Source of the DNA: Bacteroidaceae bacterium
Lineage (GTDB): Bacteria; Bacteroidota; Bacteroidia; Bacteroidales; Bacteroidaceae
Direction: 5' to 3'
Assembly: GCA_024401115.1 (NCBI GenBank)
Contig: JAKSLP010000016.1
Span: 1 to 55,158 of the forward strand
DNA length: 55,158 bases
The number at the start of each line of letters is the position of its first letter. Position 1 is the stretch's first letter. Below are positions 30,086-39,865 of the stretch, one piece after another. A program made the position numbers and the translations under genes. The notes below the pieces were generated by a model. It did not search any database and was not told where the DNA came from. It saw nothing but the letters and a program-made list of their open reading frames with translations.

Positions 30086-32198
30086 AATTGTCTTTTTTTG
30101 TTGTTAAATGGTTTATTTTTTTTCCTGTATTAAACTTCACACTGAATGTAGCATAAAAAGTGGTACCTGCCGATGTGGTTCCCAAATGGTAGTCATGAGG
30201 CGTGCGGTCCACAAAATTAAAGATATTGTCCACACCCACTTCCAGACGGTAAGTAGCTGGCTTTCCGCTCTTACCCAGATCATGTGTGGTGGCAATTCTC
30301 CAGATTTGGTATGCCTTACCGTTTCCGTCATTCTGGTAATAGCGCTTGCTGCTGCCTCGTCCGTAAATACCGGCACTCAGACGATAGGTGGGAACGAAGC
30401 GGTGGTTCCATGTCAGATACACATTCCACTTATGGTGAGCCATTCCATCGATGGTTACCGCATTCAGACGGTCGTGCTTTGGATCATAGACATGAGCATC
30501 AGTATCCAGATACGAGTAGTTTCCTCCGGTTGACAGTTCGGATGAAATCTTATAACTCAGGTTGACATCCACTCCATACGTCTTGGCATCCTCCATATTC
30601 TTATACATACGGGGAATGATCTCGTTACTTCCATCGCCCAGATACTGGGTGGAACCAACTGGAATTTCGCCTACTGGGATATTCACCAGGGTGATCATAT
30701 TCTCCAGCTTGTTCAGGTAGCCTGTAACCGAGAACGTGAAACGGTTGTCACGGTATTCGGCACCGGCCGACCAGTAATTGCTGGTTTGTGCATCCAGGTC
30801 CTCATTACCCATATAATAATAGGTCTTGCTTCCCATCTGACGCAAATATCTGTAGTGCAGTTCCTTAGGGGTAGGAGTCTTAAAGCCTTGGCTCCAGCCC
30901 AGACGGATTCTGAAATCACCCATCGAGATCATGGTGCTGAGCTTTGGAGTAGCCTTGAAGCCAAAAGCACCATTCTGATTCAATCGGATACCTCCGGTAA
31001 TATTCAGCCATTTCAGCAGGTTGAACTCATCCTGAGCATAGATGGAACCCGTCCAGTCGCTGGCTTTTCCATCCACCACGCGCATAGGAGCATTCAGGTA
31101 ATCGTAACGGAACTCACCTCCCACATTCAGGATATTCTGTGCCGGCAGGTAAAACACACCTTTAACTGTTGCCAATGTGCGCTGCTGGTCGCTCTGCAGG
31201 TTCTTCTGTCCTGCAAAATATGGGAAGTAGTTGGTAAACTTGCCGTTAGGGTCATATCCGTCCTCCAGTGTGGTGGCGGTATACTTATAATAATAAGCAT
31301 GTCTGTTCCAGTCCACATCGAAAGTCAGGTAATCCGTTTTGTTGATTTTCCACTGGCCTCCGGTCGATGCGCTCGCATTACGGTACATCAGGTCATAGGT
31401 GTGGACATCGCAACTTGGGTAATGGCCGTCAGTGGGTCGGTAGATTCGCTTGCCGTAAACCCAGCCTTCGGCATACAGACTCAGGTTCTTGGAGAAATCA
31501 TACGACAGGCGTTCGCTTACCTGCCAGTTGGTATACTTATTAACCGTCTTATTCTTACTATCATGCACAATGGTGCCTTCGGTATATTCATCAGCCGTAT
31601 TCTGCCAGCCGTCGGTATGCTGCAACTGGAAATTGGTATAACTGGTCCATTTGCCGTATTTCACCGATACTCCGTTATGCTGACGGATGTCGTTATACGA
31701 TCCGTAACGGGAAGTATTTTCCAGATAGACACCCGATTCCGTGTGCTTTTTGGTGATGATGTTGATGACACCGGCAATGGCGTCACTGCCGTACAGTGCA
31801 CTCTGGGCACCCTTTACAATCTCTATTCTCTCTACATTATGCGGATCGATAAGGCCTAGGTCATTTTCTCCGCCATTATCGCCATGCAGACGCTTACCGT
31901 CGACAAGAATTAAGACATAATTGTTACCTAAACCATTGAGTTGCAATTGGCTGCCCATATCACCCTCGTTAAAGGAAAACGAGGCCGTTAAACCGCCCAA
32001 GATTTCTTCAAGCGATTTTCCCGAGTAGTTATCTAACATTTTGCGTGAGATAACCTCTGTCTGCACAGGTACGTCCTTCAAGAGGTGCTGTGTACCCGTT
32101 CCGGTCACAACAACTCCTGGCAGAGTATACTGCTTTTCGTCCTGCGCATATACCACAATAGAACCCATCGCAAGGATGAGCGATACAATGCGTTTCAC
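30072..32198 (-). CDS. TonB-dependent receptor under a second B12 riboswitch
   Basis: About 708 residues from GTG 32198, which gives a clean signal peptide (M)KRIVSLILAMGSIVVYAQ; codons further upstream overlap the riboswitch platform. It has a TonB-box-like GVVVTGTGT, plug domain LKDVPVQTEVIS...GAQSALYGSDAIAGVINI, then a beta barrel ending FYATFSVKFNTG with a lysine-rich extension. It resembles the first receptor in plug motifs but is not a close copy. Control by a cobalamin riboswitch suggests a corrinoid, cobinamide or cobalt-chelate substrate. It is the first gene of the minus operon. Confidence 0.85.
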   Translation of the reverse strand: MKRIVSLILAMGSIVVYAQDEKQYTLPGVVVTGTGTQHLLKDVPVQTEVISRKMLDNYSGKSLEEILGGLTASFSFNEGDMGSQLQLNGLGNNYVLILVDGKRLHGDNGGENDLGLIDPHNVERIEIVKGAQSALYGSDAIAGVINIITKKHTESGVYLENTSRYGSYNDIRQHNGVSVKYGKWTSYTNFQLQHTDGWQNTADEYTEGTIVHDSKNKTVNKYTNWQVSERLSYDFSKNLSLYAEGWVYGKRIYRPTDGHYPSCDVHTYDLMYRNASASTGGQWKINKTDYLTFDVDWNRHAYYYKYTATTLEDGYDPNGKFTNYFPYFAGQKNLQSDQQRTLATVKGVFYLPAQNILNVGGEFRYDYLNAPMRVVDGKASDWTGSIYAQDEFNLLKWLNITGGIRLNQNGAFGFKATPKLSTMISMGDFRIRLGWSQGFKTPTPKELHYRYLRQMGSKTYYYMGNEDLDAQTSNYWSAGAEYRDNRFTFSVTGYLNKLENMITLVNIPVGEIPVGSTQYLGDGSNEIIPRMYKNMEDAKTYGVDVNLSYKISSELSTGGNYSYLDTDAHVYDPKHDRLNAVTIDGMAHHKWNVYLTWNHRFVPTYRLSAGIYGRGSSKRYYQNDGNGKAYQIWRIATTHDLGKSGKPATYRLEVGVDNIFNFVDRTPHDYHLGTTSAGTTFYATFSVKFNTGKKINHLTTKKDNYDED

Positions 32199-32229
32199 TT
32201 TTAGTGGAATTAAATAATGTTCAAGAACC

Positions 32230-32426
32230 CCAATCTCCTGGGTGGCTCTATTCAAATGTGGTTCAGGTAGGTCTTCTGGCTCGTCCTTAACCTAACGGTC
32301 TTCCCGCTCTCGCAGTGACACTCAGAGTGTTAGGCTATGGGTTATAGGACTTACAGCTGCAGGAACAGCTCAGGTTTTACACCTGATTCCCTTACACAGA
32401 TTACAGTATGTACTCTGTTTCCAAAA
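32230..32426 (-). promoter_or_regulatory. Cobalamin riboswitch of the minus operon
   Basis: The minus -7 box TAAATTTG is the complement of 32434-32441. The B12 box AGCCAGAAGACCTACC is the complement of 32266-32281. The aptamer also holds AGCTGTTCCTGCAGCTGTAAG. L5 TTCCTG (complement of 32360-32365) can pair with CAGGAG (complement of 32235-32240), which lies about 37 bases upstream of the GTG start. Confidence 0.9.
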
Positions 32427-32520
32427 ACCGGTGCAAATTTACGAGGATTTTTTGATTTTTTGATAATTTTTTTCCTCTTTTTTTAGGAAAAGAAGTATGC
32501 TACAGGCAATGCATGAAGGA

Positions 32521-32742
32521 TTAGTACGAAAACGCCCACTTCTCCAACCGGCCCTGTTTGATGGCCAGCTTGGTTTTGGCTTGTCCCAAAATGAACTCTT
32601 TTTGTTCAAAATTGTGTGTTTCCCACCAGTCCGTGCACTGAGGATAGGGGAGTCCGGAAATCACTTCTTTCTCACTGACAGGCAAAGTGGCCCACCAGCT
32701 CTCAATTTGAGTTTGAAGGATGTTGTAAAAATACGTTTTCAT
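32521..32742 (-). CDS. Small hypothetical protein
   Basis: Protein of 73 residues, start MKTYFYNILQTQIESWWATL. It is soluble, rich in aromatic residues (four W), with the segment LPYPQCTDWWETHNFEQKEF. I do not recognise the family. A minus-strand -7 box TAATTTTG (complement of 32769-32776) stands about 27 bases before the start, which supports it. It is a lone gene between the riboswitch operon and a REP pair. Confidence 0.6.
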   Translation of the reverse strand: MKTYFYNILQTQIESWWATLPVSEKEVISGLPYPQCTDWWETHNFEQKEFILGQAKTKLAIKQGRLEKWAFSY

Positions 32743-32863
32743 AGCACAACTCGACTTATACTGCCGACAAAATTAAGGCAACACCCTGAATTTGACAAGT
32801 GTTTTTTATAAAAAAATGCTTACCTGTTGAAAACTTTTCCGGAATGTTAAAACAAGAAGGAAT

Positions 32864-32948
32864 TGTCATCCTGAACGAAGCGAGGGATCTTTCTTGGCTA
32901 GTATGCAATCCGGTTTAGAAAGATTCTTCGCTATGCTCAGAATGACAA
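32864..32948. repeat. Inverted pair of REP-like units
   Basis: TGTCATCCTGAACGAAGCG...GATCTTTCT faces AGAAAGATTCTTCGC...CTCAGAATGACA across about 25 bases, able to form a long stem. It is similar to 49589-49673. Confidence 0.6.
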
Positions 32949-32958
32949 TAAAGTATTT

Positions 32959-35349
32959 TTATTTCTGTAATTCAGAGAAATATACAGTTCGAAGCGGCAT
33001 TTCCTGCTTTTCGCCAGTCAGTGTCACCTCTGCATTCAGGCGGATGTCGGTGGACGATGCACCCACCTTCAGCACGTAAGTACCTGGATCGATGTTCCAC
33101 TGCTTGTTGGCATAGTAGCCAAACTGCTGAGGCGACATTAGGAACTCCAGATGACGGGTTTCGCTCGGTTTCAGTGACACACGTGCAAAGCCCTGCAGGC
33201 GGATAGGCTTGATGAACTGGCTGCGCTGTGAGGTAGGCGACAGGTACAGCTGAACAATCTCATCGGCAGCTACGTCGCCGCTGTTGGTCAGGTCGAACGA
33301 TACGCGAACGGCATCATCCGAAGTGGCTGCTTCCTTATCTACTTTCAGGTTGGCATACTCGAAAGTGGTATAGCTCAAACCGAAGCCGAATGGCCATGCT
33401 ATGCGTGAATCCTGTTCGGTAGCATAGTTGTAGCAGATATTCTCGTTCAATTCTACATTAGGATAACTCATGCTCAGCTTACCGGAAGGAGAAACCTTAC
33501 CATATATAATATCAGCTAGTGCATTACCGCCTTCCTCACCCGGATACCAGGCCTGAATAATGGCTGCACAGCGGTCGGCAATCTTAGAGATAACCTGAGA
33601 ACGTCCGCCAAACATCACCAAAACCACAGGCTTTCCGGTGGCAATCAGCTCCTCTACATATGCCTCTTGGCTACCTGGTAGACGCAGACTTCCACGGTCG
33701 CGGTTCTCACCGCACAGCATTGTGTTCTCACCCACAGCGGCAATGATCACATCGCTCTCGCCAGCCATCTGAATGGCCTTTGCACGGTCTATTTCCTCAC
33801 GTCCGTCAATGCGGCGGTCGTACTGCCACTTGGCATACTGCTGGGCACGCTCATCACCGCCACCCTCAATAATCAGTTCGGTTGTCTCTGTCCAGTCGCA
33901 ACCGCGGGTATAGGAAATCTCCATACCGGCAGGCTTGCGGTTCTCCAAACCGTCACGCAGGTTCACGATACGTGGATGCTGGTCGTCAATCTCTCGGTGT
34001 TGCCAGAAATAAGCCATGCCCTGATAGGTATAATCACCCAGCATAGCCCACATGCTGTTGGCATTAGGACCGGTCAGGAAAATCTTCTTATTGTCCTTCA
34101 GTGGAAGGGTATTATTCTGATTCTGAAGCAGAACCACTGATTGGGTAGCCAGCTGATAGGCAGTCTGGCGCTCCTCTGGACGGTCGAATTCGATATGCTC
34201 TGTAGCATAGAGCTTGGCATCTTTATCCAGCATGCCCAAACGAGCTTTCAGTTTCAGTACACGCTTTACCGACTCTTCGAAACGCTCCTGGGTAATCATG
34301 CCCTTGTCGATAAGGGTCTGAATCTGCGAGTAGTTTAAACCACGTGGGAATTCCACATCGTTGCCGGCATTGATTGAGGCAGCTGCACGCTCCAAGTCGG
34401 TTGGCAGGTTCTCAATCTGGTCAATGGAACCGTAATCGCTCACCATCACACCGTCAAAATGCAGATAGTCGCGCAGAATCTCTTGCTGTAGCTCTGCATT
34501 AGCCACCGCCTTGGTGCCGTGGAAAGCATGATATCCGGTCATCAACACCTTGCTTCCGGCAATGCGGATCATGGCCTCGTGAGGGAACAGAATCTCCTCC
34601 TTCATCTCCTTGTCGTCCGATTCAAAGCCACCGCCGTAACCCAGGAAGTGCTTGCTGCAGGCAGCGATGCCCTGGCTTAATCCGCCATTCTGCAGACCCT
34701 TTACAAAGCCTACGCCCATGGCTGCCGACAGGTATCCATCCTCACCGTATGACTCCTCCAGACGGTTGAAATAAGGGTTGCGGCACACATCCACCATAGG
34801 GCTAAGTGCCAGGAAACCACCAATCTGACGCATGTCGAAGGCTGTTTGTTGAGTCTTCAGCTCGGCTAGTTCCGGATTGAAAGAACAAGCTAATCCGATC
34901 TGCTGCGGATATACGGTAGCACCCAAGGTGTTCACACCACTGATCACCTCCTCATGGAACAGAGCAGGAATACCGCTTGGAGTATTCTTCATTAACCAGT
35001 CCTGAACCTGAGCTACCATGTCGCGGGTTTCATCCGGAGTCATGTCAGCCTGGCTGGCATACTGAGAGAAATGACCCACGCCGTTAGGAATCAGCTTGGC
35101 GCACTTTTCAGGATCCAGTTTGCCGTCAGTGAACAGGTCGCCTACGTACATACTGTGCAACTGAGCGATGCGCTCTTCCTGGCTCATCTTCTCGTACAGT
35201 TCATTGACAATCTTTTCAATGGAAGCATCGCTAATGGGATGCTCCACCGCTTTAAGCTTGAAATCAGCTGCTTCTGGAGCTGTGGTACACTGGGTGGTTC
35301 CCAATGCCATAGCCAACAGGGCAGCAGTGAATAGATGATTCTTTTTCAT
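32959..35349 (-). CDS. GH3 family beta-glycosidase
   Basis: Exported protein of 796 residues from ATG 35349 (MKKNHLFTAALLAMALGTTQ). The frame is open further upstream, but that part overlaps the divergent promoters. GH3 N-domain: KHFLGYGGG at 233-241 and the nucleophile D305 in DGVMVSDYGSID. The second domain contains VAVGENTMLCGENRDR-like features, and a C-terminal fibronectin-III-like domain follows. The length matches BglX-type enzymes acting on beta-glucosides or beta-xylosides. The cysteine at residue 21 has no good lipobox. Minus -7 box TATTTTTG is the complement of 35379-35386. Confidence 0.88.
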   Translation of the reverse strand: MKKNHLFTAALLAMALGTTQCTTAPEAADFKLKAVEHPISDASIEKIVNELYEKMSQEERIAQLHSMYVGDLFTDGKLDPEKCAKLIPNGVGHFSQYASQADMTPDETRDMVAQVQDWLMKNTPSGIPALFHEEVISGVNTLGATVYPQQIGLACSFNPELAELKTQQTAFDMRQIGGFLALSPMVDVCRNPYFNRLEESYGEDGYLSAAMGVGFVKGLQNGGLSQGIAACSKHFLGYGGGFESDDKEMKEEILFPHEAMIRIAGSKVLMTGYHAFHGTKAVANAELQQEILRDYLHFDGVMVSDYGSIDQIENLPTDLERAAASINAGNDVEFPRGLNYSQIQTLIDKGMITQERFEESVKRVLKLKARLGMLDKDAKLYATEHIEFDRPEERQTAYQLATQSVVLLQNQNNTLPLKDNKKIFLTGPNANSMWAMLGDYTYQGMAYFWQHREIDDQHPRIVNLRDGLENRKPAGMEISYTRGCDWTETTELIIEGGGDERAQQYAKWQYDRRIDGREEIDRAKAIQMAGESDVIIAAVGENTMLCGENRDRGSLRLPGSQEAYVEELIATGKPVVLVMFGGRSQVISKIADRCAAIIQAWYPGEEGGNALADIIYGKVSPSGKLSMSYPNVELNENICYNYATEQDSRIAWPFGFGLSYTTFEYANLKVDKEAATSDDAVRVSFDLTNSGDVAADEIVQLYLSPTSQRSQFIKPIRLQGFARVSLKPSETRHLEFLMSPQQFGYYANKQWNIDPGTYVLKVGASSTDIRLNAEVTLTGEKQEMPLRTVYFSELQK

Positions 35350-35378
35350 GTGTTTTCGTTTTGTTAATTCTTTGAATG

Positions 35379-35427
35379 CAAAAATAAGCATTTCTGGGCG
35401 TGTTACGAAATAAAAAGTGTATATTTG
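35379..35427. promoter_or_regulatory. Intertwined divergent promoters (GH3 / AsmA-like)
   Basis: Minus -7 box at 35379-35386 and plus -7 box TATATTTG at 35420-35427. Each -33 region falls between the two, so the promoters share bases and could compete. The plus start codon (35432) is only four bases past its -7 box, which implies a leaderless mRNA. Confidence 0.55.
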
Positions 35428-35431
35428 CAAT

Positions 35432-37174
35432 ATGAAAAAGGGTTTATTAGTAGGTGGCGGCGTACTGCTGGCCATTAGCGCAGCCGTGTGGTGGTTTCTG
35501 CAAAAGGGAGCACGCGAGCTGGAGGATATGCTGGTGGAGCAGGGAATCACCATGCTGGAGGAACGTCTGCATACAAAGGTAAGTGCCGACAGCGTGAGCG
35601 TGAACATCAAAAAAGGCGATCTGGCTTTCTATGGTGTGCAGATCAATGACCAGAAAGACAGCGTGTTACTGCATATCGACACCCTGACAGCTGGACTCAG
35701 TACCCGGGAACTGCTGAACAAACAGGTACTGGTCAGACGTGTGAACCTGCATGGTGGATATGCCCGCATCTATAAGACCGCAATGGACTCAACTGCCAAT
35801 ATCCAGTTCCTGGTGGATGCCTTGAAGAAGAAACCCAAGCCTGTGAATCCGGATAAGAAAAAGACCTTTATGGAATTTGATGTCCGTCAGATAGATGTGC
35901 GGAATCTGCAGTTCAAATACGATGTGCTGAATCTGGCCCGTAAAAATGAGGGAAAGCCAAATTTCGGAGCCTTTGATGCCAATCATGTCGATGCCTTCAT
36001 CAATCTGGATGCCAACCTTCACTCTCTGGGTAAAGACAGCCTTGTATCTACGATTAACCATTTGATGGTCAATGACATCAGTAGCGGTTTGCGCGTGAAC
36101 AACCTGACTACAACCGTGGGTTTCAGCAAGGAGTGGATATCTACTCAGGACGTGAGCCTGTCGATGGACAGCACCCAGATTCAGTTGAGTCCCGTGACGG
36201 CGCGGCTTGTCAAACTGGCACCTGATCCGGTGACGGGCAAGAAAATGACCGGTGTGGAACTGCAACCCGTGACCGTTACGGCCGATATCTGGCTTACCGA
36301 CATTGCCGAACCGTTCGCACCGCCGTTGAGCCATTTCTATACTCCGCTGCATCTGGAAGCTGTAATGGCGGGTAATCAAGATCGTTTCACCTTCTCGGAT
36401 ATTCGTATCAACAGCCTGGACAACCGTTTCACACTCACTGCTCAGGGCGATTTGTGCGATTTGCTCAAGAAGCATGACCTGTCGCTTCATTTCACTGATA
36501 TTGAGATGAATGCAACCGATGGCATCAAGGAAGAGATGGTTAATCACTTTGCCCAGAAGGTAAACCTGAAGATGCAGCGCCAGATGCACCAGGTAGGCGA
36601 TGTGAAGTTTAAGGGCACCATGGGCATCTTCTACAAACTGGAGCGGTTCGACGGTACACTTTATACGAAATACGGAAACGTGAAGACTCAGTTCGATTTG
36701 GATGGAAACACCAAATTCATGAATGGCACCCTGAGCTCTGACAGGTTGGAAGTGGGAAAGTTCATGAATATCGACGATTTGGAATCGGTGGAAGGAACTG
36801 CCCGTTTCTCGTTTGATATAGCAAACAAGAACATGTCTCAGTTGCGTACCGTCAAGAACGGTAAGTTGCCACACGGGACACTGGATGCCGAATTGCGCAA
36901 TATCCAGTACAAGTTCATTCATTTCAACGAGGCCAGGGTAAGTATGACCAGCAACGGCTCAGTGGCTCATGGAGAAGCCATAGTGCCTCAGGGCTTGTTT
37001 GACCTGGTTACGGGATTCAGTTACACACAGACCCGCGATGTCCAGCATCTGGAGGTGCACCCCAGCGTGAAGCGAAGCAGCCGCTCGCGTTCCACCTTAA
37101 GAGATGCAGACAAAAAACCTAAACGCAAGTTCTCCGATATCTTCAAGATCCGGAAAAAGAAAGATAAGGAATAG
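35432..37174 (+). CDS. AsmA-like membrane-anchored protein
   Basis: Protein of 580 residues. One N-terminal transmembrane segment (GLLVGGGVLLAISAAVWWFL) is followed by a long beta-rich part typical of AsmA/DUF748-like proteins (VSVNIKKGDLAFYGVQIND, LHIDTLTAGLSTRELLNKQVL). The tail is highly basic (KRSSRSRSTLRD...KIRKKKDKE). AsmA-like proteins link the inner and outer membrane and help lipid transport; the role here is inferred. It is followed after 24 bases by the M28 peptidase gene, probably co-transcribed. Confidence 0.65.
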   Translation: MKKGLLVGGGVLLAISAAVWWFLQKGARELEDMLVEQGITMLEERLHTKVSADSVSVNIKKGDLAFYGVQINDQKDSVLLHIDTLTAGLSTRELLNKQVLVRRVNLHGGYARIYKTAMDSTANIQFLVDALKKKPKPVNPDKKKTFMEFDVRQIDVRNLQFKYDVLNLARKNEGKPNFGAFDANHVDAFINLDANLHSLGKDSLVSTINHLMVNDISSGLRVNNLTTTVGFSKEWISTQDVSLSMDSTQIQLSPVTARLVKLAPDPVTGKKMTGVELQPVTVTADIWLTDIAEPFAPPLSHFYTPLHLEAVMAGNQDRFTFSDIRINSLDNRFTLTAQGDLCDLLKKHDLSLHFTDIEMNATDGIKEEMVNHFAQKVNLKMQRQMHQVGDVKFKGTMGIFYKLERFDGTLYTKYGNVKTQFDLDGNTKFMNGTLSSDRLEVGKFMNIDDLESVEGTARFSFDIANKNMSQLRTVKNGKLPHGTLDAELRNIQYKFIHFNEARVSMTSNGSVAHGEAIVPQGLFDLVTGFSYTQTRDVQHLEVHPSVKRSSRSRSTLRDADKKPKRKFSDIFKIRKKKDKE

Positions 37175-37198
37175 TAAGTCTATAAAGAACCAATAGAT

Positions 37199-38794
37199 AT
37201 GAAAAAAGGAATTTTAGCATTACTGATGCTGGGCAGTCTTACCGCTCAGGCTCAGGTAAATGAGATGAGCGACTTGGATTATTTCAAGCAGCAGATCAAG
37301 ACATTGTCATCGGATGATTTTGGCGGTCGTAAGCCTATGACTCCTTACGAGACCAAGACCATTAATTACATTGCCGATCAGTTCAAGGCTATCGGCTTGC
37401 AGCCAGCTAATGGCAACAGCTATTTCCAACCTGTCAAGGAGATTGCTACACTCACCCGTTTGGCCAAGGACAAGATGACCATCAAGGGCACCAAGAAGTC
37501 GTTCGACCTGAAATACGGCGAGGATGTTGTGGTTTGGAGCCACCGCAATGCCACTACCGTGGAACTGAACAACGCCGAGATTCTGTTCTGCGGATTCGGT
37601 ATCGATGCACCGGAATACAACTGGAAGGACTTTGATAACTTGGATGTTAAGGGTAAGATTATCCTGGCCATGGTGAACGATCCCGGTTTCTATGACGGCA
37701 AACTGTTCCGCGGCCGCAATATGACCTACTATGGCCGTTGGACCTATAAGTTGGAAGAGGCCGAGCGTCGCGGCGCCTTGGGTTGCTTGGTGGTGCATAA
37801 CACCGCAGCTGCATCCTACGATTTCCAGGTATGCCGCAGCTCGCACATGCAGACCAACATCGCCCTGCTGAGCAATGACAACAACGAGAGTTCCCTGGGC
37901 ATGTGCGGATGGATTAAGGAAGATGCCGTGCGCCAGATGTTCGAGGCATGTGGAAAGGATTTCGATGCCGCTACAGCCGATGCCAAGAAGCCCGGTTTTA
38001 AGAGTTTCTCATTAGGTGCCAAGGCCAAGGGAACCCTGAACATCAAGCCAGAGGTAGGCGAGAGCCACAATGTGGCCGGTATCCTGTCGGGAACAGACCT
38101 GAAGGACGAGTATGTAGTCATGACTGCTCATTGGGACCACTTCGGTGTGGGCGAGGCAGTGAATGGCGATTCTATCTATAACGGTGCAAGTGACAATGCT
38201 AGCGGTGTGGCAGCCATCATGATGCAGGCCCGCCGTTTCATGAGAGACCCTATCAAGCCCCGCCGTTCCTTGGTGTTCGTGGCTGTGACCAGCGAGGAGC
38301 AGGGACTGCTGGGTAGCGAGTGGTATTGCGAGCATCCGCTGTATCCATTGTCAAAGACCGCTGCCAATGTAAATATCGACGGTGCTGCTCCTCAGGAGCG
38401 TACCAAGGACATCATGCTGCGCGCAGCCGGCAAGAGCGATTTGGATAATTTGGTTATGGCTGCCGCTGCTGCTCAGGGCCGTGAGTTGAAGATGCAGACC
38501 GAGGACCCAGCAGGCGGTTATTTCCGTGCCGATCATTTCAACTTCTGCAAGAAGGGTGTTCCTACCGTTCTGGCAGGTGGCGGACGCGACTATGTGGACC
38601 AGGCTCATCATGATGCCAAGCCTAAGATCAACACCTATCATCAGCCCAATGATGAGTATAACGACAGTTGGGAGTTTGACGGTTCCATGGAAAACCAGAA
38701 CTTCATGCATGCCATCATTACCATGATAGCCAATCAGAACGATCTGCCAAAGTGGTCACCCGATGCCGATTTCCAGCGTCAGCCTGACAAATAA
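37199..38794 (+). CDS. Secreted M28 family zinc aminopeptidase
   Basis: Protein of 531 residues. Signal peptide about 1-18 (LGSLTAQAQ). A PA-like insert (about 130-260) precedes the M28 catalytic domain. The zinc ligands and catalytic residues are all visible: H in TAHWDHFG, D in GASDNASG, E-E in VTSEEQGLLGSEW, D in NVNIDGAAP, and the final H in TYHQPNDEY. It should trim peptides in the periplasm. A 14-base-pair hairpin terminator follows. Confidence 0.88.
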   Translation: MKKGILALLMLGSLTAQAQVNEMSDLDYFKQQIKTLSSDDFGGRKPMTPYETKTINYIADQFKAIGLQPANGNSYFQPVKEIATLTRLAKDKMTIKGTKKSFDLKYGEDVVVWSHRNATTVELNNAEILFCGFGIDAPEYNWKDFDNLDVKGKIILAMVNDPGFYDGKLFRGRNMTYYGRWTYKLEEAERRGALGCLVVHNTAAASYDFQVCRSSHMQTNIALLSNDNNESSLGMCGWIKEDAVRQMFEACGKDFDAATADAKKPGFKSFSLGAKAKGTLNIKPEVGESHNVAGILSGTDLKDEYVVMTAHWDHFGVGEAVNGDSIYNGASDNASGVAAIMMQARRFMRDPIKPRRSLVFVAVTSEEQGLLGSEWYCEHPLYPLSKTAANVNIDGAAPQERTKDIMLRAAGKSDLDNLVMAAAAAQGRELKMQTEDPAGGYFRADHFNFCKKGVPTVLAGGGRDYVDQAHHDAKPKINTYHQPNDEYNDSWEFDGSMENQNFMHAIITMIANQNDLPKWSPDADFQRQPDK

Positions 38795-38804
38795 GAGATA
38801 AGAT

Positions 38805-38839
38805 TTTGAGGAGTATTGAAATGAACAATACTCCTCAAA
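38805..38839. terminator. Strong bidirectional terminator
   Basis: TTTGAGGAGTATTG (38805-38818) pairs perfectly with CAATACTCCTCAAA (38826-38839). It separates the peptidase gene from the convergent dus gene and overlaps the dus stop codon. Confidence 0.8.
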
Positions 38840-39761
38840 TCATTTTTATAGCTTCCAGGTAATTTTTCATATTACCCGCTTTCATGATTTTCTTCCACGC
38901 CTTGCGTCCTAAGGTGTTCTCCATGTAATCCCACGATGTGCGCACCTTATTCAGCCGCTGGCTCTCACCCGGTATAATTTGCTCGTAATGCGCCAGCAGT
39001 TGCTCATGCATCCGGCGTATCACCTGTATCACCTGCTCATCGGTGCAGGTCTTTCCGCTTTTGTATTCAGCTGCCAGTGTGGGGCGTGCTAAAAGTCCAC
39101 GGCCTATCATGATGCCTGCTAGATTAGGGAACCGGGTGTGCAACTGCTGTATATCGTCAACCGTCAGGATATCACCATTGTACACCAATGGGTGCCGGCA
39201 CTGTGTCATAAACTCGGCAAATAGATCCGTGTATACCGAGCCTTTATATTGCTGGGTGCCGATGCGCGGATGCAGGGTAATCTGGCACAAGTTAGCCTCA
39301 TTCAGCAGGGGCAACACCTCTTTCCATTCTTCAGTACTTTCCAGTCCCAATCGCATCTTGACCGAGAACTGCACTTCCGGATAGTGCGATGCAGCCTGCA
39401 GTACCTCCTGCACCTTATCAGGATGCGGAAGGATGCCGCAACCTCTTCCGTGGCGGGTCTGCAGGGGGAACGGGCAACCCATGTTGATGTCTATTCTCCG
39501 GTATCCCATGGGCAGAATCTTATTCATCAGCACGGTTACTTCCTGTCCGTCGCGGGCAATAATCTGCGGAATCACCGGCACACCCTCGTTAAATTCAGGG
39601 CGGATATCGCGCAGGTCTTTCGAACGTAACTCACCGTGTTCCAATCGGATAAACGGTGTGTAATACGCATCCACACCACCTGCAATCTGGTGGTGAAAAC
39701 GGCGGTAAGCATCCTCAGTGTATCCCTGAAGCGGAGCAAAATAGATAGGTAGTTGGTTCAT
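38835..39761 (-). CDS. dus: tRNA-dihydrouridine synthase
   Basis: Protein of 308 residues. FMN-dependent TIM-barrel Dus family: FAPLQGYTEDAYRRFHH, DINMGCPFP with the catalytic cysteine, GRGCGIL, FSVKMRLGLEST, TLHPRIGTQQYKG, PLVYNGDI and GIMIGRGLLARP. It reduces uridines in the tRNA D-loop; which position is unknown. It is a housekeeping gene with a -7 box TATCTTTG near 39780 (minus strand). Confidence 0.92.
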   Translation of the reverse strand: MNQLPIYFAPLQGYTEDAYRRFHHQIAGGVDAYYTPFIRLEHGELRSKDLRDIRPEFNEGVPVIPQIIARDGQEVTVLMNKILPMGYRRIDINMGCPFPLQTRHGRGCGILPHPDKVQEVLQAASHYPEVQFSVKMRLGLESTEEWKEVLPLLNEANLCQITLHPRIGTQQYKGSVYTDLFAEFMTQCRHPLVYNGDILTVDDIQQLHTRFPNLAGIMIGRGLLARPTLAAEYKSGKTCTDEQVIQVIRRMHEQLLAHYEQIIPGESQRLNKVRTSWDYMENTLGRKAWKKIMKAGNMKNYLEAIKMI

Positions 39762-39865
39762 GACATCTAGTTAATTTGATGCAAAGATAACGAATCCTGG
39801 CAAATTGCAGCCACTTTTCCCACGCTTATTGCAGAAAAAGGATTACACATATTTTGAGTGAACTA

